12,164 bases of DNA from positions 1 through 12,164 of the forward strand of contig JAPLCS010000320.1 of assembly GCA_026392145.1 (NCBI GenBank), given 5' to 3'. This stretch comes from Fimbriimonadales bacterium. Its GTDB lineage: Bacteria > Armatimonadota > Fimbriimonadia > Fimbriimonadales > Fimbriimonadaceae. Position 1 is the first letter of the stretch. Every line of letters starts with the position of its first letter. This document shows, one piece after another, positions 6,861-12,164 of the stretch. The notes below the pieces were generated by a model, which saw only the letters and a list, made by a program, of their open reading frames with translations, ran no database searches and was not told the DNA's origin. A program made the position numbers and the translations under genes.

Positions 6861-7215
6861 TGGTGGAGGCGGGGGGAATTGAACCCCCTTCCAAAATCGC
6901 CTTCCCAGCGTTCCCACGAGCGTCTTCTCTGTACTTATTCTCGGGGTGGACCTCTGCCGAGACCGCCTAGTCAACCCTCAGTCCGATTTTATTTAGCCGA
7001 CTTCACTCCGAACAGAAGCTCAGCCTAGCGATCCAGATTTTTCAACGCAGGAAACGATCCTTACTGGATCAGAATCGGCCCACGCGCTGCGACTTAGGCA
7101 GCGAATGCAAAGTTGTTGTTTGCAGTTACTTTGTTTCCCGTTTTTTACGTGGCCAACGAGAATCCACGGCTCGCAACGAAGAGTCGCTTCGATCCTGTCG
7201 AAACCTGACGCCCCC
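6861..7215 (-). ncRNA. ssrA: tmRNA (transfer-messenger RNA)
   Basis: This is a one-piece tmRNA of 355 bases that rescues stalled ribosomes by adding a degradation tag. The 5' end GGGGGCG (7215-7209) pairs with CGCCTCC just before the encoded ACCA (3' end at 6861), giving a seven-pair acceptor stem. The third pair is G-U, the alanine-identity determinant expected for charging by alanyl-tRNA synthetase. Next comes the conserved 5' block TCAGGTTTCGACAGG. The T arm is a five-pair GGGGG/CCCCC stem around TTCAATT (near 6872-6888). The tag frame lies in the middle (7123-7094) after the GTAACT context and ends in TAA. The terminal CCA is encoded in the DNA. The gene lies 60 bp after the DUF1501 stop on the same strand, with a TATATA element immediately upstream. 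The partner protein SmpB is not in the window. Confidence 0.97.
7094..7123 (-). other. tmRNA tag reading frame (ANNNFAFAA)
   Basis: Starting at the usual GCA resume codon, the frame reads Ala-Asn-Asn-Asn-Phe-Ala-Phe-Ala-Ala followed by TAA. It has the typical Ala-Asn start and an Ala-Ala end recognised by ClpXP-type proteases. The third residue from the end is Phe, where Leu or Val is more common. Nine residues is towards the short end of known tags. Confidence 0.85.
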
Positions 7216-7222
7216 AGTTGTC

Positions 7223-7228
7223 TATATA
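7223..7228 (-). promoter_or_regulatory. Possible -10 element of ssrA
   Basis: On the minus strand TATATA (7228-7223) lies seven bases before the mature 5' end of the tmRNA, the spacing expected for a transcription start at or very close to that end. No good -35 hexamer is visible at 15-18 bp upstream, so the promoter may be extended, weak, or start elsewhere with RNase P trimming the 5' end. Confidence 0.4.
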
Positions 7229-7275
7229 GTATGACGCTTAAACCAACGCTCAGGTTCATTAACCCCGTAATTCCG

Positions 7276-8730
7276 CTAGGCAATCACACCCTGAACCACG
7301 TTTCCGTGAACATCCGTGAGCCGGAAATCTCGACCAGCGTGGCGGAAGGTCAGCTTAGTGTGGTCAAATCCAAGAAGATGAAGAATTGTCGCATGAAGAT
7401 CATGGACATGGACAGGATTCTCCTCAGCCTTGAATCCAAATTCATCGGTGCTACCATAGACAGTTCCACCCTTCACGCCGCCTCCTGCCATCCACATCGT
7501 AAAGCCGTAATGATTGTGATCCCGGCCATTCATCTTGCCCGCATTTGCACCCGGTGTGGGTAGCTCAACCGTCGGAGTTCGACCAAACTCGCCACCCCAA
7601 ATCACAAGCGTCTCTTCCAGCATGCCCCTCTGTTTCAAATCAGTGAGCAGCGCCCCAATCGCCTGATCACACTCTTTCGCAAGATTCCGGTGAGCCACCG
7701 CCAAATCATCGTGGCTATCCCATGGCTGCCCCTCACCATGATAAAGCTGGATAAACCGGACTCCGCGCTCCGCAAGTCTCCGAGCAATCAAACAAGAACG
7801 AGCAAAATTCCCAGGACCATACATCTCCCTTGTCTGTTCCGATTCTCGAAGTACATCAAACGCATCCGTGGCCTCGCTCTGCATACGATAAGCCAACTCA
7901 AAGGACTGAATCCGACTCTCCAGCAGGGGATCAGCCGCTCGCTTCACCTGATGCTCTCGGTTCAATGTCTGCAGCAAATCAAGTTGAGACCTCTGATCCG
8001 AATCGAGCGTGTAACGATTCTTGATATTCTCAACTAACTTCTCAATATCCGTCTGGTTCGGATCAATATAAGTTCCCGCCAGAACTCCTGGCAAAAAGCC
8101 GGACTGCCAATTTTGAGTTTCTTGAATGGGATACCCACCCGGACACATAGCAATATAGCCTGGTAAATTTTGATTCTCCGTTCCAAGACCGTACAACACC
8201 CACGAACCCATCGAGGGCCGAATTTGCCTCGATTCTCCGCAGTTCATCAACATCAACGAGGGCTCATGATTGGGAACATCGGCATGCATCGACCGAATAA
8301 TGCACATATCATCAACATGCTTCGCGACGTTCGGGAAGATCTCACTCACCTCAATTCCTGACTGCCCGTACTTCTTGAATTGGTACGGCGAAGCCAATGC
8401 CGCCCCAGTTCTACGCTCAGTAGGGAGATTCAGAGGAACCACCTGACCGTTGTATTTAATCAACGCAGGCTTGGGGTCAAACGTATCGACCTGCGAAGGA
8501 CCACCATTCATGAACAAGAAAATAACCCTCTTGGCCTTCCCCGGAAAATGTGGTTTACGCGGCAAAAGTGGATTGCTGGAAGCACTACTTTTAGTCTGAG
8601 AGGCAAAAGCATTTCCGCCGAGAACACTCATCAATCCCAAAGTCGCAAAGCCATTCCCCATTCTTCCCAGCATTTCACGGCGGGTGAGAAAGAGGTCTTC
8701 AAGTTTCGGTTCGTGATCAAAGTGCGACAT
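7276..8730 (-). CDS. DUF1501 secreted protein with Tat signal
   Basis: The 484-residue protein belongs to the DUF1501 family (PF07394), which has an alkaline-phosphatase/sulfatase-like fold; its substrate is not established. The N-terminus has a twin-arginine motif TRREMLG (16-22) followed by a hydrophobic stretch to about 43, indicating folded export through the Tat pathway. Family hallmarks are VIFLFMNGGPSQVDTFDPKP (69-88), the GGEFGRTP block, GRDHNHYGF, and VHVHDLHATILHLLGFDH near the C-terminus. The length is typical. The ATG at 8730 has no Shine-Dalgarno sequence, and an in-frame stop nine bases upstream rules out a longer form. The gene follows the PSD1-containing cytochrome gene by 43 bp on the same strand; this pairing is recurrent in the PVC group and relatives and suggests one transcript and a joint role at the cell envelope. 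The gap between the two contains a short 12-bp tandem repeat. Confidence 0.9.
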   Translation of the reverse strand: MSHFDHEPKLEDLFLTRREMLGRMGNGFATLGLMSVLGGNAFASQTKSSASSNPLLPRKPHFPGKAKRVIFLFMNGGPSQVDTFDPKPALIKYNGQVVPLNLPTERRTGAALASPYQFKKYGQSGIEVSEIFPNVAKHVDDMCIIRSMHADVPNHEPSLMLMNCGESRQIRPSMGSWVLYGLGTENQNLPGYIAMCPGGYPIQETQNWQSGFLPGVLAGTYIDPNQTDIEKLVENIKNRYTLDSDQRSQLDLLQTLNREHQVKRAADPLLESRIQSFELAYRMQSEATDAFDVLRESEQTREMYGPGNFARSCLIARRLAERGVRFIQLYHGEGQPWDSHDDLAVAHRNLAKECDQAIGALLTDLKQRGMLEETLVIWGGEFGRTPTVELPTPGANAGKMNGRDHNHYGFTMWMAGGGVKGGTVYGSTDEFGFKAEENPVHVHDLHATILHLLGFDHTKLTFRHAGRDFRLTDVHGNVVQGVIA

Positions 8731-8732
8731 AG

Positions 8733-8768
8733 TTCGTCATTGGATTCGTCAATAGAGTCGTCATTGTA
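8733..8768. repeat. Three degenerate 12-bp tandem repeats
   Basis: The units TTCGTCATTGGA, TTCGTCAATAGA and GTCGTCATTGTA lie head to tail and fill nearly all of the 43-bp gap between the cytochrome 3' fragment and the DUF1501 start. Adjacent units match at about nine of twelve positions. No hairpin forms. They may be a remnant of slippage or a binding site. Confidence 0.55.
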
Positions 8769-8773
8769 AAAGG

Positions 8774-10138
8774 TTAGTCAATGAACATAAATTCATTGCT
8801 CATCAACAAAGTCTGGGCAAGAAGTGCAAGTCGAGTGGGAGGTAGCCCGCTGGGTACAGCAAACTCAGATCGAGAACTCCAGCTACCGTTGCTTCCAACA
8901 GAAACGATATCGGGCGACCAGAAAAATGCATCGTAGCCATCACTCTCATTCAATTCAACAATAAAATCAATCGTATCCCCCTTTTGCACTTCAATTGACT
9001 GTATGGACGCCGAAACCGTAGCATGTCGAACCGACCATCGCCCCAAGAGCCCTTTTCGACTCGAAACAACATTGGCGACAATGCCATCACCTAGTTCACT
9101 CGGATGACTGATTGAACCAAACACATTCACCTTGCCAGTAATCGTCGAAGTCCATCGTCGAATAGCAGCGCTCTTCTTCGAATTACCCGGATGCCCGCCA
9201 AGCGCCGAGAGTTGAACCCATCCAACAACAGAATCTGGCATATTTTTCCCCGCCATATAGTGTCCCTGCAAAAAGACAGGCAGCGGATTAAATTCGACGC
9301 TCCCATCCGCATTCACCCCTCCTTGTCCATAGCTCCAATCATCGATTACCGACTTTGGTTGCGCCTGAGAAACAAACTTCGAACAATTCGCAAGTTCAGT
9401 TGGCGTCGGATTTCGCAAAAGTACCCTTTGGAATAATGCCTTCACTTGTTCATCCTTCGTCAGGGTCGGCAAAGTCGAAGCAACCAACGCAGAATGCTCA
9501 ATCGCAAAGGGCGAATTCATCATGAAGAGAGCCTGTTGGGGAACGGTGGTGAGATATCGCTTTGCATTCGTAGAATCGGGAGATGCAAAATCAAAAGTTC
9601 TAAACAGTCCCGGTAGGTTTTGTCTTTCAATGAATCCGTACACAGACCGGCGATTCGAAAAAGGCCGATTCCACAAATCCACTGACTTCCCTCCAACGGC
9701 CGACAAATCCAACTTGCCAGCCACCTGTAAAACCGAGTCTCGCATCTGTTCGAGATCTAATCGACGACGATTCATCCGCGCAAATAAACGATTCTCCGGG
9801 TCAGACTTCAAGACCGACTGACTGGCATCAGAACTCTGTCGGTAAGTGGCTGACATTACAATCCACTTGTGCAACTTCTTGAGCGACCAACCCTCCTGCA
9901 TAAACCTCGTCGCTAGGTAATCAAGCAATTCAGGATGCGTTGGTGGTTCACCCTGATACCCAAAATCAGAAGGCGTTCGCACGATTCCTTGCCCAAAGTG
10001 ATGCATCCAAACTCGGTTCACAATCACCCTTGCAGTCAATGGATTCTCCTTTGAGGCAATCGCCCTCGCCAATTCAAGCCTTCCGCTACCGTTTTTCCAA
10101 CTTTCCCTGGCCTGCCCTTTAGGTGTAAGTGCCGCCAA
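8774..10138 (-). pseudogene. C-terminal part (PSD1/DUF1553) of a frameshifted planctomycete-type cytochrome
   Basis: This open frame of 454 codons begins at a TTG inside the coding continuity of a larger gene. It carries the DUF1553/PSD1 domain: GSGRLELARAIASKENPLTA, VNRVWMHHFGQGIVRTPSDFG, PPTHPELLDYLA, then QALFMMNSPFAIEHS and the family's C-terminal ending LLAQTLLMSNEFMF. Between the last two lies a region of about 150 residues that looks like a beta sandwich (VSSRKGLLGRWSVRH, GDTIDFIVELNESDGYDAFFW). Upstream of the TTG the same frame continues without a stop through APRRFLAAL, which in homologues sits in the middle of a single protein with the upstream PSCyt1-DUF1549 half. No signal peptide or ribosome-binding site precedes it, so independent expression is unlikely. 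It probably was, or still is if the sequence has an error, one gene with the part at 11628-10036. Confidence 0.8.
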
Positions 10139-11628
10139 GAACCGACGAGGGGCCCAGGGTTCGGTTTCTCTTGCATTGCCATGGCAAACTCTGGCCGAAC
10201 AGGAGCATTCCCATTCAAACTCTTCAACTTTGCATCTAATCGACGAACTTCATCTCGTTGAGTAGCTCCAAAACTTTTCAACAAAGTGGTAAGTGCTCCT
10301 CCCATGGCAAGGTCACCCTCCCGAAGCGCTTGAAGAGTCTTCTTCACTTCACCTGAAACATTCTGGTCACCCCTCAACCGCTTGGTTTCTTCTCGAATAA
10401 TTCGCTCTCTTTCTCGGTTCGTACTCTCAACCTCACTCTGATACGCTGCCCAAGGAACACGAATCGATTTATCTGAAATGGCAACCGTTGATTCCTGAGA
10501 CGAATCAAAAACGGCATAAAGTGAGTAATAGTCTTGAGTGGGAATAGGGTCAAATTTATGGTCATGGCACCGGGCACAAGCCACCGTGAATCCCATCATG
10601 CCCCTCGTCGTAACATCGATTCGATCGTCAACTATATCTGGAACACTATTCAAAAACCGTCTACCCACCGTCAAAAATCCCATCGCAGCAAGAGACGATC
10701 GATCCTCTGACCCTGGTTGAATCAAATCCGCCGCAAGTTGTTGAATCAAAAACTGATCAAACGGTAAGTCCTGATTCAATGACTGAATCACCCACTGCCG
10801 AAAGGTGTACGCATTCGGATAATTACGGTCTTCAACAAATACATAGCCCTTGGTATCGGCATACCGAGCCACGTCCAGCCAATGACGAGCCCACCTTTCT
10901 CCATATCGAGGAGAGGCGAGTAAACGGTCCACTACTCTCTCGTAAGCTGTGGCCGATTTGTCAGAAAGAAATGAAGCCTGTTCCGCGCTCGTGGGTGCAA
11001 GCCCCGTGAGATCATAAGTCAATCGTTTAAGAATCGTTCTTCGATCTGCTTCTACCGAGGGAGAAAACTTCTTCGCCTCAATCCGAGACAAGACAAACGC
11101 ATCAATCGGGTCGCGAACCCACGATTGGTTCTTGACAATCGGAACCGTAGGTCTCCGTATCGGTTGCAACGACCAAAGAGGCGGTCGATCCTTGGCCGAC
11201 AATTTACTCGGCGCAACCTCAGACTCTTTTGGCCAAGGAGCCCCAGCCCTCACCCAATCGACTAAATCAGCAATTTCTTGGGGCTTAAGCTTTTTCCCCA
11301 TCGGCATCTTGATGGGCCCCTCATGCTTAATCACCCGAATCAAAATGCTTTTATTAGGATTCCCAGGTTCCAAAATCCTGCCATTTTCAGAGCCCTTCGC
11401 CATCGCAGCCGCAGAATCAAGTCTCAGACCCGCAGAGGAAGCCGTTTGTCCGTGACAACCGTAACAATTTGCCGCAAGTACCGGTCGCACTTTTGTTTCA
11501 AAAAACACCGTTTGCTCAGGAGTTGCAACCGGTAACTCAACTTTCGTCTGCATCGACAGAGCCACCGCAACCATCCCTACCCCAACACTTGGAGCCAAAA
11601 CAGACCGAAAAGAAAACCGCAATCGCAT
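10036..11628 (-). pseudogene. N-terminal part (PSCyt1 plus DUF1549) of the same frameshifted cytochrome
   Basis: The product as read is 530 residues. A signal peptide (about 1-27, RLRFSFRS then a hydrophobic core) directs it out of the cytoplasm. A c-type haem site CYGCH lies at 55-59 in the PSCyt1 domain, followed by MPMGKKLKPQEIADLVDWVRAG, the usual distal end. DUF1549/PSCyt2 spans about 172-385, with DPIDAFVLSRIE, WARHWLDVARYADT and the second CxxCH, CARCHDHKFDPIP, at 351-355. A charged helical stretch (390-480) leads to EFAMAMQEKPN, where homologous sequence stops. The last 35 or so residues are out of frame and end at the stop near 10036. The neighbouring fragment continues the protein in the -1 frame, so the gene is frameshifted. 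The frame is open from a TTG at 11646, but the ATG at 11628 gives the better signal peptide. It is the first gene of the unit leading to DUF1501. Confidence 0.85.
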
Positions 11629-11641
11629 GGTTGAGATTCCA

Positions 11642-11753
11642 AACAAGTGAATTGCCCGTCAAGGCGATATTGTTAATATAGCCGAAGCATCTTCTAGTCG
11701 TTCAGAAAAGCCGTGCACTTGTTTAAATCTATGATTACTTCACAACAAGTGAA
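11642..11753. repeat. AACAAGTGAA direct repeats with one inverted copy
   Basis: AACAAGTGAA occurs at 11642-11651 and again at 11744-11753. CACTTGTT, the complement of its first eight bases, lies at 11716-11723, making a perfect 8-bp inverted repeat with the right-hand copy across 20 bp. Three occurrences in about 110 bp of AT-rich intergenic DNA upstream of the cytochrome gene look like transcription-factor sites. Confidence 0.4.
11663..11683. promoter_or_regulatory. Imperfect inverted repeat upstream of the cytochrome gene
   Basis: Nine-base arms GGCGATATT and AATATAGCC surround a GTT spacer and match at eight of nine positions. The element lies 35-55 bp before the ATG of the leftward cytochrome gene. 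On that strand it contains TATATT, a good -10 candidate, without an obvious -35. An operator overlapping a promoter is the simplest reading. Confidence 0.35.
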
Positions 11754-11830
11754 GTTCAGATAAAGAGTTCAAAACCTCACAAATAGCTTCAAATTAGCCC
11801 CATAGCAACCATAAACTTAGATTCAAACGG

Positions 11831-12164
11831 TTATTGAGAGTTACAAAAGGGAGCAAAAAAATCTCGATCAACATCATAAACAGTTCTAGGTTTGACACCA
11901 AGACCATGCTTTTCCATGAGCATTACTAATCGATCAGCATCAACTAACTCTATCGGTGGGACCCCTTCACGTTGGGCTTCAATCAAGGCTTCTCTTGTAA
12001 AAAATCCTGTGGAGATGATTATCCCCTTATCCGTCCGACCCGACATAGCTCCTCTAAAACTTCGTATTTCGGGTGAACCAATAGAGCCCTGGTACCTATT
12101 GCATTGAAAAATCACAGTAAAAGAAACTAAATCATTTACTCGTATCAACCCGTGTCCATCAATT
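11831..12164 (-). CDS. Mrr-like restriction endonuclease, C-terminal part (partial)
   Basis: The frame enters from the right edge and ends at the TAA at 11833-11831. The sequence matches the catalytic domain of Mrr-type (type IV) restriction endonucleases, which cut DNA carrying modified bases: DGHG at the edge, VNDLVSFTVIFQ, IRSFRGAMSGRTDKGIIISTGFFT, then PPIELVDADRLVMLMEKHGLGV and a short tail ending FFAPFCNSQ. In the family the strand ending in Q-x-K provides the catalytic lysine, as in QCKRY. Here the sequence is QCNRY, with AAT (12100-12098) where AAA or AAG is expected. The enzyme may therefore be inactive or use another residue. The N-terminal winged-helix half, and probably the real start, lie outside the window. 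A shorter start (TTG at 12148) would omit the active-site aspartate region and is unlikely. Confidence 0.85.
   Translation of the reverse strand, partial: IDGHGLIRVNDLVSFTVIFQCNRYQGSIGSPEIRSFRGAMSGRTDKGIIISTGFFTREALIEAQREGVPPIELVDADRLVMLMEKHGLGVKPRTVYDVDRDFFAPFCNSQ

Noticed and set aside
7020..7283. Protein-coding frames overlapping the tmRNA on both strands
   Set aside because: The region is fully explained by the tmRNA acceptor stem, T arm, conserved 5' block and tag frame.
10130..10180. Programmed -1 ribosomal frameshift joining the two cytochrome halves
   Set aside because: No X-XXY-YYZ slippery heptamer lies in the correct register, and residues expected between the two halves appear to be missing, which recoding would not explain.

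Overview
The window looks like a piece of a bacterial chromosome from a lineage rich in secreted DUF1501 and PSCyt/PSD1 cytochrome proteins. That pairing is typical of the Planctomycetes-Verrucomicrobia group and is also found in Armatimonadota such as the Fimbriimonadia. I lean towards Armatimonadota because of the moderate GC content, the many starts without a Shine-Dalgarno sequence and the multi-domain sugar transporter, but the phylum is an inference.

Layout, left to right. Positions 1-110 hold the 3' end of an unidentified plus-strand gene. A small two-helix membrane protein (508-164) and a DHA1-type MFS exporter (1975-680) follow on the minus strand. A short divergent regulatory region (about 1976-2096) carries a perfect palindrome with a central CpG, resembling a LacI-family operator. 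To its right a two-gene plus-strand operon (2097-6354) encodes a CUT1 (carbohydrate uptake) ABC importer of unusual build. Its solute-binding protein is fused to the MalF-like permease. Its MalG-like permease has five extra N-terminal helices and a large periplasmic insert containing an internal duplication. No ATPase gene is present, so the importer presumably borrows one from elsewhere.

A hairpin that could terminate transcription in both directions separates this operon from a convergent block on the minus strand. Read in its own direction (right to left) that block contains: a secreted c-type cytochrome of the PSCyt1-DUF1549-DUF1553 family, split in two by a frameshift with a probable small deletion; a Tat-exported DUF1501 protein; the tmRNA gene ssrA (7215-6861), encoding a nine-residue tag; and a 128-residue protein that resembles modified-DNA-binding domains. 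At the right edge, also on the minus strand, is the C-terminal half of an Mrr-like restriction endonuclease in which the expected catalytic lysine appears to be asparagine.

Functionally, the left half is carbohydrate import plus export of a small molecule, probably under sugar-responsive control. The right half combines the characteristic cytochrome/DUF1501 pair with the ribosome-rescue RNA. The oddest items are the architecture of the importer, the duplicated module inside the MalG-like subunit, the broken cytochrome gene and the altered Mrr active site.
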